DNA of 64,000 nucleotides, from assembly GCA_022457065.1 (NCBI GenBank), contig JAJGBQ010000007.1, positions 1,116,001-1,180,000 of the forward strand, in the 5' to 3' direction. Source of the DNA: Curvularia sp. ZM96. Its lineage: Eukaryota; Ascomycota; Dothideomycetes; Pleosporales; Pleosporaceae. Under the pieces are notes generated by a model. It saw only the letters and a list, made by a program, of their open reading frames with translations. It was not told the DNA's origin and searched no databases. How positions within the stretch are numbered: position 1 is the stretch's first letter; every line of letters begins with the position of its first letter. The position numbers and the translations under genes are program-made. Below are positions 20,117-31,558 of the stretch, piece after piece.

Positions 20117-23100
20117 ATGGCGGGCGCAATCGTGAGCCAGACATGGATTCTCACCAAGAAGACGCTGCTCGTCGTCTTCGTGCGCCACTGGTTCTTTACC
20201 AGCGTGCGCGCATTCTGGGCCCCCATAATCTTTGTACGTCTTCTGGTCTTTCTATCGTAGATTGGTGGCTAATCATGAGGCCTACAGATGTTCTTTATCA
20301 CCTATGCTAAAAACTTCTTCGTACCACCCTCTGAGTTTGGCATCGGTAACCCTACTCCCATTCGGTCCTTCCCCGACGCACTCAGCGCCGCTCAAGGCGG
20401 CCGTAATAAAGTTGTCTTTGTCAACAATGGCAACAGTGGCGGCCAGATCGATCAGGTCATCGGACAATTATCCAACACGGTGCGCGATGCAGGGCTCCAA
20501 GCCATCACGATAGAGTCAGAGGTGGAGCTGCTTACCACCTGCGCAAGCTCATTGCGCGGCGCAAGTGCATGCTTTGGTGCTGCGTCTTTCTATTCGAGCC
20601 CAAATGAGGGCCCAGGACAGGGCTGGAACTATACAATGCGGTCAGACGGTGCTCTAGGAACGAGGATATACGTGGACTCGAACAACAATGACGTTCAGAT
20701 TTACATCCTCCCGTTTCAGCGCGCCATCGATCAAGCCATCGCCTCTATAGAGGGTTCCGCGGCAGTTCCCGAGACCAACGAGTATCCGTTCACCGACAAG
20801 ACACAGAAAGAGTACGACGACAGAATCCGAACACTGTTCATGGGCGCCCTTATCAATATCATGGGCGCAGCTTTGTACATTGGCGTGTGCGGTGTGACAT
20901 ATCAGCTTACAGGACAAATGGCTGAAGAGCGAGAACGCGGCATCTCACAGCTTGTCGAAGCAATGTCTCCTGCTAAGAAAGCGTGGCACACGCAGTTTGC
21001 ACGTCTACTTTCCATGCATATCGCTTTTGACATTATCTATTTCCCCGGCTGGGTCATCATGGGAGCCATTGTCTGGGCACTGGCTTTCCCCACTTCCAAC
21101 CCTGCTATTCTGATCATCTTTCACATCCTGGCTGGACTTTCCTTGACGAGTTTCTCCATCTTTGGTGCGGCCTTTTTCCGGAAGGCGCAACTATCCGGTA
21201 TCACCATTGTCATCATTCCTATTTTGTTAGCGATCATTGCTCAGGTTGCTGGCCCGTTCAGTACCGCTGCTGTTTATGTGCTCAGCCTCATCTTCCCTTC
21301 TATCAACTATGTTTTCTTCGTTATCTGCGTGGCAAGGTTCGAACGAGTACTCGTCGCCATGAATATGGTCAAGGCTCCACCTGTTTACGAGGATCATGTT
21401 TGGACGACTCCTGGTATCGTCTTCTGGGTCTTCGCCATCATCCAGACTTTTGTTTACCCGGTCCTTGGTGCGCTTGTCGAACGATGGCTTTACGGTACTG
21501 TGTCAGCAGACAGAAAAACCACAACTTCTTCACCGGACTACAATATCATTCTCACAAACTTTTCCAAACACTGGACTCCCAGCTGGTTCCGCCGAAACGT
21601 TCTGTCCAAATTCGGAGTGAAGCCTCCAGAAACAGTCATAGCTGTGGACAACTTCAGCATGAAGGCGCGCAAAGGTCAGATCATGGTGTTACTTGGTGCC
21701 AACGGTAGTGGAAAGTCCACTACACTCGACGCAATTGCCGGCCTTAATTCCATCACCAGCGGTTCTATCGAAATTGACGGTACTGGCGGTCTCGGCCTTT
21801 GTCCGCAGAAGAACGTCATGTGGGACGAGCTCAATGTTTACGAGCATGTCCGCATATTCAACCAGCTCAAGTCTACTGGCACGTTTGATTCTAAAGAGAC
21901 GATTGAAGACCTCATCCGTGCGTGCGATTTGGGTCACAAGATCAAAGCACAATCATCCACACTCTCTGGCGGTCAAAAACGGAAGCTACAGCTGGCCATG
22001 ATGTTCACAGGTGGCTCTAGGGTCTGCTGTGTCGACGAAGTCTCATCTGGGTTGGATCCGTTATCCCGGCGGAAAATTTGGGAAATTCTGCTCGCTGAGC
22101 GCGGTGACCGTACTTTCCTGCTGACGACCCATTTCCTTGACGAGGCGGATGTTCTCGCCGATTATGTCGCCATCCTTTCCCGTGGCGTGCTCAAGACCAA
22201 GGGCACTTCAGTTCAGCTAAAGCATGAGGTTGGCGCCGGATACCACGTCACATTTCCTAAGAACGCACCAGTCGAACCACCTATGGATGCAATCAAGAAG
22301 CCTGCGCCTTCGGAGGGTATGGTTCAGTACCAATTCGCCGATGCACTTCCCGCGACAAAGTTTGTTGATGTCTTGAGAGACCATGGTGTCAAGAACTACG
22401 ATATTGTTGGACCAACTCTCGAAGACGTGTTTCTGGCAAACGCTGAAGAAGTAAAAGAATACAACCTCATGGATGCTGAGCACGGCGAGCAAACTGGTAC
22501 GCCCACATCTGACAAAGACGCGGGTTTGCCTTTGGATCACACCTCGGACTCGTCCAAAAGGCTCGAGATGGGCAAAGGCCACGGGACAGGACTTTTCAAG
22601 CAAGTGCTTATTTTGATGCAAAAACGAGTCACTATTGTCAAACGCAACTTCTGGCCATATGTCTTTGCATTGCTTCTCCCTATTGCCGCGGCTGGTTTGG
22701 TCACACTTTTCCTTAAAAACTACGAAGCTGTCGGCTGTGACCCGGGCGCTGCCTCCAACGACCCCGAAGTCTTTTCCCTTTCAAGTGTAGATAGGGTACC
22801 GTTGGTCCCAATCGGACCTCGCAGCGTCGTCGCTCCCGCCATCGACACCATCGTTGAGCGAGCCCGCATTCGAGAACAGGACTTCGAAATCAAAGATACG
22901 CTTGATGATTTTAATGGCTTTGTTCAGACAAGGTTCCGCAACATTACACCAGGTGGATTTTTCTTGAATCAAGACGGGCCTCTTGTGATGGCCTACCTGG
23001 CCAATGGCGGAGTCCTCGGTGGACTTATCACGCTGAACGCACTTGACAACGTTGCTAGTAACACTAGCATCTCCACTCAATACCAGCAGTTCGCTGTTCC

Positions 23101-25080
23101 GTTTGACCCTAGCGCGGGAGACACTCTCCAGCTTACCCTGTACTTTGGCCTTGCCATGTGTGTCTTCCCGGCCTTGTTCGCTTTATACCCTACGCAAGAA
23201 CGATTGAGAAATGTTCGAGCTTTGCATTACAGTAACGGCATTCGAGCCGTACCTTTATGGTTGGCCTACACAGCATTTGATTTCGCATTTGTACTCGTCA
23301 TTGCCGCTCTCACTACGATAATTTTTGTAGCGGTAAGTCAATCCATTCTCTATGGACAAAACGCATTCTGACTTTGTCTTAGGCATCCGACGCATTCTAC
23401 GCTCCGGGCTACCTCTTTGTCGTATTCTTTCTGTACGGCCTATGTGCCACGCTGTTTGCGTACCTCATTTCCATCGTTGTTACTTCGCAACTTGCAGCCT
23501 TCGCCTTCGCGGCTGGAGGCATGGTATCACTGTACCTCATTTACTTCATTGGCTACATGGCGATTCTCACCTACGCTCCTGCATATGCGATAGACTCGTA
23601 CATCGATTATTTCCACTGGACGGTCTCGTTAATATCGCCCTCAGCAAGTTTGTTGAGGACACAACTGCTAGCACTGAATTCGTTCAGTGTCCTCTGCGAT
23701 GGCACCAAGATCCCAAGCTACCCCGGTGCTCTTGCTGTGTATGGAGGCCCAATCTTGTACCTCGTCGTTCAGAGCATCCTCCTGTTCATTGCTCTCGTAT
23801 GGTGGGATTCTGGGTACCGACCGCCATTCCTCAACCGCGAGAAGAGCCGCCAGCAACATTCGGAAGAGAACTTGGATAACGTGCCACCTGCAGTCGCAGC
23901 CGAGATTGCTCGCACTGAGCAAAGCAAAGATAGCCTTCGCGCACTCCATCTTCACAAGCAGTTTGGTTCCAATCATGCTGTAAATGACATTACATTTGGC
24001 ATTCCCCAAGGCCAGGTTTTCGCGCTTCTAGGTCCAAACGGTGCTGGAAAGTCTTCTACGATCTCGCTCATCCGTGGAGATATCCACCCCACGACTCACT
24101 TCAATGGAGGTGGCGACGTACTAATCGAGGACATCTCCATTGTCAGGAAGCGCGCTGCCGCTCGAGGCAACCTTGGAGTTTGTCCGCAATTCGATGCCAT
24201 GGACTCAATGACGGTTACAGAGCACCTGTATTTCTATGCTCGTGCTCGTGGCGTTGCCGACCCCAAGACCAGTGTTGAGGCAATCCTCCAAGCAACTAGT
24301 TTGGCACGATTTAGTGACCGTCTCGCGTCTAAGCTGTCAGGTGGTAATAAGAGGAAGCTAAGCTTGGGTATTGCGCTCATGGGTAATCCTTCCGTCCTCC
24401 TTCTCGACGAGCCGTCAAGCGGCATGGACGCAGCTGCGAAACGAGTCATGTGGCGCACACTTCTTGGTGTCGCTGCTCCTGGCCGCGCCCTCCTCATCAC
24501 CACGCACTCGATGGAGGAGGCAGACAAGCTTGCCACTCGAGTCGGTATCATGAAGCGCAAGATGCTGGCGCTCGGAACTGTGTCCGATCTCGGAGAACAG
24601 TACGGCGACGCATGGGTTGTCCAGATTGTGCTGAAATCCGCTCCTGAGACTACCGAGGAGGAGATGAACCAAGTAAAGCAATGGGTGGCAAGCAACATTC
24701 CCGGCGTTCAATTCGACAAGTGGGGTTCAAGGGGTGGAGGACATGGTCAGCTCCGGTTCAAAGTGCTCAAGGCGGCGTCTCCAGATTCCACGGCTTCACC
24801 TGCCCATGCAGGAAAGCAGGACGGAAAGATTACGGAACAGGAGGTCACAAAAGTCAAGTCTACGGAATCGGCGTCCGATCTCGGTGGTATCCCTGGACTC
24901 ATCCAACTTCTTGAGTCGCATCGTGGAGAGTTGGGCTTGCAATACTATTCCGTTTCACCTACTACACTCGACGAGGTTTTCCTCCGTGTGGTGGGCGAGG
25001 AAGAAGAGGAAAAAAAGGAGTCCGAGGGAAAAGGTCTCAACATTAAGCGCTTGTTGACATGTGGGTTGGCGCGCTCTTAG
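20117..25080 (+). CDS. full-length ABCA-type ABC transporter
   Basis: Predicted 1619 residues from exons 20117-20233, 20288-23332 and 23383-25080; both introns keep frame. ATP-driven membrane transporter with two homologous halves. Each half starts with a single membrane helix and a large non-cytosolic loop, then five or six helices, then a nucleotide-binding domain. NBD1: Walker A GANGSGKST about residue 508, signature LSGGQKRKL about 598, Walker B CCVDEVSSGLDP about 617. NBD2: GPNGAGKSS about 1271, LSGGNKRKL about 1373, LLLDEPSSGMD about 1394. In NBD1 the Walker B run is CCVDE, slightly unusual but with the catalytic Glu kept. ABCA proteins move lipids in animals; fungal members are little studied, so the substrate is open. 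It converges with the acetyltransferase gene. Confidence 0.95.
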
Positions 25081-25255
25081 TTCTCTGGTTTTTAGACACT
25101 TGTACATTTGAATACACGGCGGCTCCCTTCTTTCACTTTTGCACGTTTAAGAGAGCAGTATAGAAGACAAAGACATCAAATGCAGATGCCTGTCCTCCTT
25201 AATTTAATCCATGTATTTGTCACACACACACCAAAAGAAGCATCCAAAAAGTGTA

Positions 25256-26092
25256 TCATAGAATCTTCTTACTCATAATAACATACTCTGCCTTGACCAC
25301 CTTATTCCTCATGACCCTATCTCCAGGACTACACTCATCCTTCTTGTACCCCACCTTCTCGTACATGGCTTTTGCAGCCTCGTTGGCCGTGAATACGGTC
25401 AACATCGTCTTGCTGATGTGGCACTCGCGTGCAACATGCTCGACGAAGGACATAAGGCGCGTGCCGAGGCCCTGGCCGCGGAGCTGTGAAGAGAGGTGAA
25501 TCTCGTAGATGTAGACGACGTCGCGATCATCATGTGGTGGGTCGTCCCAAGTGAACATGAAGGAGATGAAGCCGAGGATGGGACCGTGGGGGTCAGGGTG
25601 TGGCGTGGATGAATTGGTGGTTGATGGAGTGGAGGTTTCGTCGTCGAAAGCGTAGCCTTGGGCGAGTTGCTCGAATTCATCCAGTTGTGGCTGCTGCTGC
25701 TGACCTTGAGTTGGTGATGTACGTTTTGCAGTCTTTTTGGTATTCATGTTTTGCCGACTGCCAACTTGCTTCTGATCCTTGGTATCCGCTCCAAACGCTG
25801 GGTCCATGTTGCCCTGGCGCACGAGAAGGTACATCATGTCCTTGTCCTTCATCTCTTCTCGCTTCTTACGCGGGTTCCAATTGATGCTCGAGGCCCGATA
25901 GTGGTGTCCAGATGTCTCCTCGACGAGGTCAATACACGCCTGGAGCTCATCTTCGTTGAGCTCGGTGGCTGAGGATTTGAGTTGGAATTTCAATGGACAT
26001 GGTTTAACCAGAGCCTCGTAGGGCTTCAAGCCGGCAATATCGTTTTTGAACAGCTCTTTGACTGCACGTGCGCGTTGGACGACCGGAGGCAT
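25256..26092 (-). CDS. NAT4: N-alpha-acetyltransferase 40 (NatD type)
   Basis: 278 residues, intronless. The open frame begins two codons earlier at TTG; I start at ATG (MPPVVQRARAVKELF). The C-terminal half is a GNAT fold: VVYIYEIHLSSQLRGQGLGTRL contains the acetyl-CoA pyrophosphate loop RGQGLG preceded by the YEIHL strand typical of NatD. An SSINWNPRKKREEMKDKDM block in the first half matches the NatD substrate-recognition region. NatD acetylates the N-terminal serine of histones H4 and H2A. A low-complexity insert of about 60 residues (QQQQP, TSTPSTTNSST) separates the two conserved parts. It probably acts in cytosol and nucleus. Assignment to NatD is by motif, fairly sure. Confidence 0.85.
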   Translation of the reverse strand: MPPVVQRARAVKELFKNDIAGLKPYEALVKPCPLKFQLKSSATELNEDELQACIDLVEETSGHHYRASSINWNPRKKREEMKDKDMMYLLVRQGNMDPAFGADTKDQKQVGSRQNMNTKKTAKRTSPTQGQQQQPQLDEFEQLAQGYAFDDETSTPSTTNSSTPHPDPHGPILGFISFMFTWDDPPHDDRDVVYIYEIHLSSQLRGQGLGTRLMSFVEHVARECHISKTMLTVFTANEAAKAMYEKVGYKKDECSPGDRVMRNKVVKAEYVIMSKKIL

Positions 26093-26669
26093 ATCCAATG
26101 TTGCGAAGCGAGCGTTAGGGTGTGCTTGTTAGGAATACACCAATGTTGTCTAATATCTGCGGCGGGTGTCGATATTGTGGTTGGAAATGCTAAGCCATTA
26201 CAAGACTTGATCCTTTTACCTGCGCAGACCTCATAGGGATATCTGAGGTTCGCGACTGGCGGATCGACGCGCATTGCTGGGGTGAACCTGACGCGTTGTG
26301 GGGAGTCGCGTCGCGGGGCAACTCATCGTTCTCGGTCGAAGTCTCCAAGAAGTCTCAAGCGGCCGACAATTTGCCTGTCAGTACAACCTGGGAAGGGACA
26401 CATCGGAACCAATACACTGCGCGCATCCATACATTTCATGCCCTAAAAGACTACAATAGCTACGCATCGCCGTTCGATCCTAAGCGGAAGTCGTCGGCCG
26501 CGGTCCCACGTCGGCGACGTTACGATCTAAGACCGTCAAAGCCTAGTCCATCTCTTTACGTCAACTTGCATCACCGCGAAGAGGCTCGTTCACTTGACAA
26601 ACAACATCTCTCTCAGTACCTCTGTCTTTAAGTCTAAGCAAGTCGTACGTATCGAACTGTGTAGAGGGC
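26093..26669. other. divergent promoter region
   Basis: Space between two genes transcribed in opposite directions. An open frame of 111 codons on the plus strand (26296-26631) lacks motifs and is not supported. Confidence 0.5.
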
Positions 26670-27146
26670 ATGCTGCGACAATATGCCACTGTAGCGTCCA
26701 AGCCTCTTTCCCGGCTACGGGCTCGAGGCAAAAGTCCTGTTGGCCTCGACCACGTACGTGATGCTTGCACGTCCACTATAGCGAATCAACATCTACTGAC
26801 TTAAAGACAGTTCATCCAACGTCAGCGCGCACTGGCGTTGTGGCGGGACATTGTGCGGAGTACAGCCAATATCCCAGACGAGGCAACGAGGAAAGATATG
26901 AGACAATTTGTAAGATCAGAATTTGAACGACACCGTCAGGTCACCGATCTGGTATGCAATATCCTATATATGGAAACTTATCGCAGCTAATCACATTCCA
27001 GGGTCATATTCGATACCTCATCTCCGTATGATTTTTCACAGCTTTGACAACCTATTGGCCAGTCCACTGACTCCATGCAGTATGGGAAAACGCAGTTCCA
27101 GGCCATGAAGGATACTCTCATCAACTCCGGAGTGCTTAATGAGTAG
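26670..27146 (+). CDS. LYR-motif protein, LYRM2-like
   Basis: Predicted 104 residues from four exons: 26670-26753, 26811-26951, 27002-27025 and 27081-27146. The third exon is only 24 bases (GHIRYLIS). All introns are GT-AG and in frame. The N-terminus is basic, a likely mitochondrial presequence. Next comes FIQRQRALALWRDIVR, the position of the LYR motif (here LWR), then an arginine-rich FVRSEFERHRQVTDL and a final YGKTQFQAMKDTLINSGVL. This order matches LYRM2. LYR proteins are small helical mitochondrial adaptors that bind acyl-carrier protein and help assemble respiratory complexes or iron-sulfur proteins. No single long frame covers the gene, so it is easy to miss. Confidence 0.85.
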
Positions 27147-27392
27147 ACATTGTTTCAATCTTATTTGCAGCATCTGTCATCGTGCTTTGTGTCGCACTGT
27201 GTTCTCATTGGTCAATTCTCCGAGGGGCCTTCTCCTAGCGCCAGCATCAAGCACTTAAACACCGTCTTACTCTCCTCAACCTCTTGCGCTTGTACCATCA
27301 TACGGTCTTCTTCTACACCTAGCTTCTGAATCCTCTCAGATTGTTCATTCCATATTAGTCATATTCTTGCGTGTCGCAAATAATTCCCTGAT

Positions 27393-29706
27393 ATGGCGCT
27401 TCCCCAAAACCGCTCAGTGCTTATCGTGGGCGCCGGCCCCGCAGGATTGGTCGCTGCCAAGACCTTCAAACAAGCTGGATATGCGGTCACAGTTTATGAG
27501 GCAGCGGAGCGGGTTGGCGGCATGTGGAAGGGTGAGTATGGAGGACCGGGTGACAAGTGCAGTCCAGACATGCGAACAAATCTCAGCAGATTTACCGTGG
27601 CTTTTTCTGATCTCTCATGGATGTCTATCAACCAAGACCCTCAGCAATCCAGCGTAATTTCACCTCCCATGTTTCCAAAAGCGTGGCAAGCCGGGAAATA
27701 TCTTGAAACGTATGCAAAAACTTTTGGTCTCAGCGACAATATCGCTCTTCGAACGCGTGTCGTCAAGACGCAACTACAAGATGACCAGACTTGGACAGTC
27801 ACTAGCGACAATGGATCTGGGCAGCTCAGTACAAAGACATTCGACCGTCTCGTTATTGCCAGTGGCTTCTTCGATAAACCTTTCCGATCTTTTGATCCCT
27901 CATCGTCCAAGAATCTACCAAACATTCAGCACTCTTCACGTTTCCGCAGTGTTTCCGCGCTAAGTAAGATTCCTGGCAAGATCGTTGTGATTGGAGGAGG
28001 CATCAGTGGCTCCGAAGCAGCATCGCAAGCGGCCTTTCAGATCTCAAATGCAAAGCATTCGCCTAGTAAAGAAAAGCCCGTTCATGCCGAAAGCAAGGTC
28101 TATCATATCTTCAACCGACCTTTCTACTGCCTGCAGCGTTACCTGCCCCAAGATCCTCAAGACCAGGACGGCAAAATCAATCCAGCTCCAGAATTTCTTC
28201 CTCTCGATCTCGTTATGTACAATCTCTCACGACGTGGCGATGGAGAAATAAACGCAATCATCAATACAGTGCCCCCCGAGAAAGCAAAAATGGGACATGA
28301 GTTTCTGAGGTCGAGCTTAGGGGGTGACCAGAGTGATTTCGGGTACCCTGAGCTTGTGTACGATTCGGAGCATACGCAACATTCCACCTATACTGGTATT
28401 ACAGACACGTATATGGAGTTTGTGCGAGCTGGAATTATTGTCCCAGTACGAGGATGGGTAGAAAAGGTCAAGCAACACACGGACAGCGATCTTTTAGACA
28501 TTGATTTCGAGAAATATGCGCCATGGCGCTACACTCACAACCAAGAGGCAACTGTATGTTCAAGATCCATGCATTTGATCCTGTAGAATCTAACTTGTAT
28601 AGGGCACGAGCACGATGACCGATGTGGTGGGTATCATTGAAGCTACCGGATACAAGTCTGATCTCGACTGGCTCGATCCTCGTGTTAAGGAACTTCTGCA
28701 TAACCAAGACACTCTGCCCCATGCGCGCATACCTTTTGTCCTCTCACGTGGATCCATATTTGCAAACAAGGTTCCCACCCTTGGCTTTGTGGGGTTCTAT
28801 GAAGGGCCATACTGGGGAGTAATGGAGATACAAGCTCGTTTTCTTGCAGAAACCTGGGCCAAGATCGAAAAAGCTAACCATCTCGGTCTATTCGACCGCG
28901 ACATATACAAGACAGACGTCACGAAATACATGCAGAAAGCAATAATAGAAGAGCCACTTCAGTTTCCGCAATTCTGGATGACAGACTATGTAGGCTTGGT
29001 GGAGGAATTTGCACGAGAAGCAGGACTGACGCGCGACGACTCTGCGTTTGACAATAAGCAAACCGGTCCAACCTTCCCCTCACGCTACCAAGGCGAGAGT
29101 ACCGGACCTCAAGCGAAAGAAGTCGTGCAAGAAGTCGCCGAGTTGGTTAAAGCATCTGCTGAAAACGCGCGCTTCGTTGCAGCAGCCGTTTTTACAGGCA
29201 TGCAAGGTGTATGGAACATTCATCGCAAAATCGACTCTCTTACCGATACTCCCGGCGGCATCTTCACAGGCACAGCGCACTTTCATCCGCGCGAACCTAC
29301 AGATCCCACGCTCTACTCGGCCGAGTACTTGTACATTGAAGACGGCACTTTTACCATGGACACAGGTCTCGCATTCCCTGCAACCCGGCGCTACGTGTAC
29401 AGGTACAATGAGGCTAAAGACCAAATCACGGCGTGGTTCGTTGCTGAGGACAATGAGACCGTGGGTGCGCTGTTCAACACGTGGGAGTTTTATGCGCCCG
29501 AGGATAAATCGAGGGGGTGGATGGCAAAAGGGTACCATTGGTGCGACCCTGATACGTACAGGAACACCTGCGAGTTCAGATTCAGAGGGGCGAGGATTGA
29601 GAAGTTCATGATCACGTACGAGGTCCAAGGGCCGAGGAAGGATTATCGGCATGAGAGTTGGTATGAGAGGCCTCGCGCAGGAGAAGGCAAGAAGGAGGAT
29701 ATTTGA
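27393..29706 (+). CDS. flavin-containing monooxygenase fused to DUF6314-like domain
   Basis: Predicted 754 residues from exons 27393-28553 and 28603-29706 with a 49-bp intron. The N-terminal two thirds is an FMO-type flavoprotein: VGAGPAGLVAAKTF near residue 12 for FAD, VVIGGGISGSEAA near 198 for NADPH, and an ATGYKSDL motif near 400 typical of the family. The last 150 residues (about 603-745) form a separate domain with GIFTGTAHFHPRE, YRYN and YHWCDPDTYRNTCEF. I recognise this as resembling DUF6314, a small beta-barrel-like domain of unknown role that is fused to FMO-like enzymes in some fungi. The enzyme probably hydroxylates a small metabolite; the substrate is not evident. It converges with the next gene. 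Confidence 0.85.
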
Positions 29707-29827
29707 TGCACTACTAGTGTTATGTCATGATAATCGATTATTATAAAGGGGGGTATCATAAAATATCTTTTCGTTATATCGTACAATACATCACTACATG
29801 AATTTTTGTTCAAACCCCGATCCGCTA

Positions 29828-31558
29828 CTACGCGCCTCCGTTAGCAAAGGTACTAGGATGCGTAGGCGGTCCATCTCTGCCCACACTATTCAGATCGGCC
29901 AGCAGAAGCTTTAGATGGTTCTGTCGATTCTGGTTGCTGCTCCAAGTGACGGCTTGCGAGTAATACAGGATATCCCAGGCGTCGTCGCTGATGTTCTGTA
30001 AGAAAGTTGGCAGCACACGCGCTTTCTGGTAGGAACGCCACAACACACGTCGGATATCGTCGTTTGCGCCGATATATGCAAATTGGATTGCTTGGTTGAA
30101 GGACTTGAGGGCAGGGGAGATATTGAACGGGGGTGGCAGATTGACGCGAAGGCTGTCGAGTGCAGCACTGTGTACTGGATCCTCGCGGGCCATGGCCATG
30201 CGCTCTTTGAGCGTAGCAGTACGATCATCATCAAGCTCATATGGATCTGGTGCTACTTCGTGGGCGACAGTTGTCAAGTCACCTGGCTGTGGCTTGTGTT
30301 CCTCGATGAGCTTTTGAATGTACATGAGTTTTTCCATGAGTCGGGGATCTTCCATGATTTTGTCAACTTTGGCTTGAAGCTCAGCAGGCACCTCTTCTTC
30401 CTCTTCCTCGATTTGCGGAGGCTGCGATGCTTTGGATAGAGCGAGCTTCTTCAGTTCTTCTGCAAGCTCTTCCGGATCCATTTCGCGCTCAAAGACGCCT
30501 TCTTGGTCTTGCGTGCCTGTTGGGTCTTCGTTGAGCGCTGCGTCGAGTTCGGCTTCGAGGTTGGAGTCTCCGCCTAACGATTTCATAACATCGCGCATCT
30601 GGTGTAGAAGCTTATCCACATCTTGCATGTCCTCTGGTGTTGGCATGGCAAGATCATCGTCTGGGGTTTCGGCTTCGGCTATGGCGTCGCTTGTATTCTT
30701 CTGATACTGTTCCCATTCTGCCTCCAATTCTGTGTCATCTACATCTTGTTCCAATGCAGCAAGCTTTTTCTGCATAGCCTCGTTGCCTTCAAGCTTAGCC
30801 ATGGCCTTTTGCAGCACCTCCTGAAACTCAGGGCTGTCAATGTCCTCCATTTCGGGCATTTTGTCAACCACTTCTTGTAGAGCATCCTTTGCATCGCCAA
30901 TATCCGGGTCGTCGATGAGTTCTTGTAAAGCTTCGTGTGTGGCCATCCGTAAGCCTGCGTTGAACTCTTTGCTGCTGGCCTCAGTCTCGAGTGCATCTTC
31001 TTTATCCATCGCCTCGAGCTCTTCCTTGGACTTGATGCTCTGCTTGATATCCTTCAGCTCTTCTGTCAACTCAGCGAAGTTTGGGTTCGAGAGTAGGCTG
31101 TCAATGAGGCGCCGGTTCAATTTCGCATCATCATAATCGGGGTTCTTTTGCGACTCTTCAATCATGGTGAACATCTCCTTGTCTTTCTTGCGGTCCTCGG
31201 CTGTCGCGATGCGCTCAATGAGGCGCTGAGGCGTGCCCTTATCCAGGTCCTGCTCGTACCAATTTATGACAGGTAGATCATCACGCTCAAGTTCGGCATC
31301 GGACAATGGTCGCATTGCTTTGTCCATCTTCGCTTCGTCGTCGAATATGGATCGAGAACCCTTGATGCGCTCGAGTACTGATGGATCTGGTTCCGCGACG
31401 GCATTTGGATGTACTGTTCTATCCTTGGAGGCTTTGGAGCGTTTTCCACGAAGAAATTGGGCTGGAAGAGGACGAGCAAGAGAACACCGTATGGGCTGCG
31501 GCCGCGAAAGGGCTCGGATCAGCGCTCTCGAAGGAACGTATGCTTTTGAAGGCACCAT
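29828..31558 (-). CDS. acidic coiled-coil protein, probably mitochondrial
   Basis: 576 residues, intronless, true ATG (MVPSKAYVPSRALIRAL). The first 40 residues are rich in Arg, Ser and Ala with no acidic residue, a good mitochondrial presequence. The bulk is very acidic and helical: repeated EALQELIDDPD, KLAALEQDVDDTELEAEWEQY and EIEEEEEEVP segments suggest extended coiled coils. The C-terminal 120 residues are better ordered (FNISPALKSFNQAIQFAYIGANDD, and a WDILYYSQAVTWSSNQNRQNHLKLLL block) and probably hold the conserved domain. I do not recognise the family with confidence. Its upstream side is the second AT-rich island. Confidence 0.8.
   Translation of the reverse strand: MVPSKAYVPSRALIRALSRPQPIRCSLARPLPAQFLRGKRSKASKDRTVHPNAVAEPDPSVLERIKGSRSIFDDEAKMDKAMRPLSDAELERDDLPVINWYEQDLDKGTPQRLIERIATAEDRKKDKEMFTMIEESQKNPDYDDAKLNRRLIDSLLSNPNFAELTEELKDIKQSIKSKEELEAMDKEDALETEASSKEFNAGLRMATHEALQELIDDPDIGDAKDALQEVVDKMPEMEDIDSPEFQEVLQKAMAKLEGNEAMQKKLAALEQDVDDTELEAEWEQYQKNTSDAIAEAETPDDDLAMPTPEDMQDVDKLLHQMRDVMKSLGGDSNLEAELDAALNEDPTGTQDQEGVFEREMDPEELAEELKKLALSKASQPPQIEEEEEEVPAELQAKVDKIMEDPRLMEKLMYIQKLIEEHKPQPGDLTTVAHEVAPDPYELDDDRTATLKERMAMAREDPVHSAALDSLRVNLPPPFNISPALKSFNQAIQFAYIGANDDIRRVLWRSYQKARVLPTFLQNISDDAWDILYYSQAVTWSSNQNRQNHLKLLLADLNSVGRDGPPTHPSTFANGGA

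Noticed and set aside
19576..20226. Minus-strand frame of 216 codons overlapping the start of the ABC transporter
   Set aside because: Antisense to the first exon of a sure gene, without family features.
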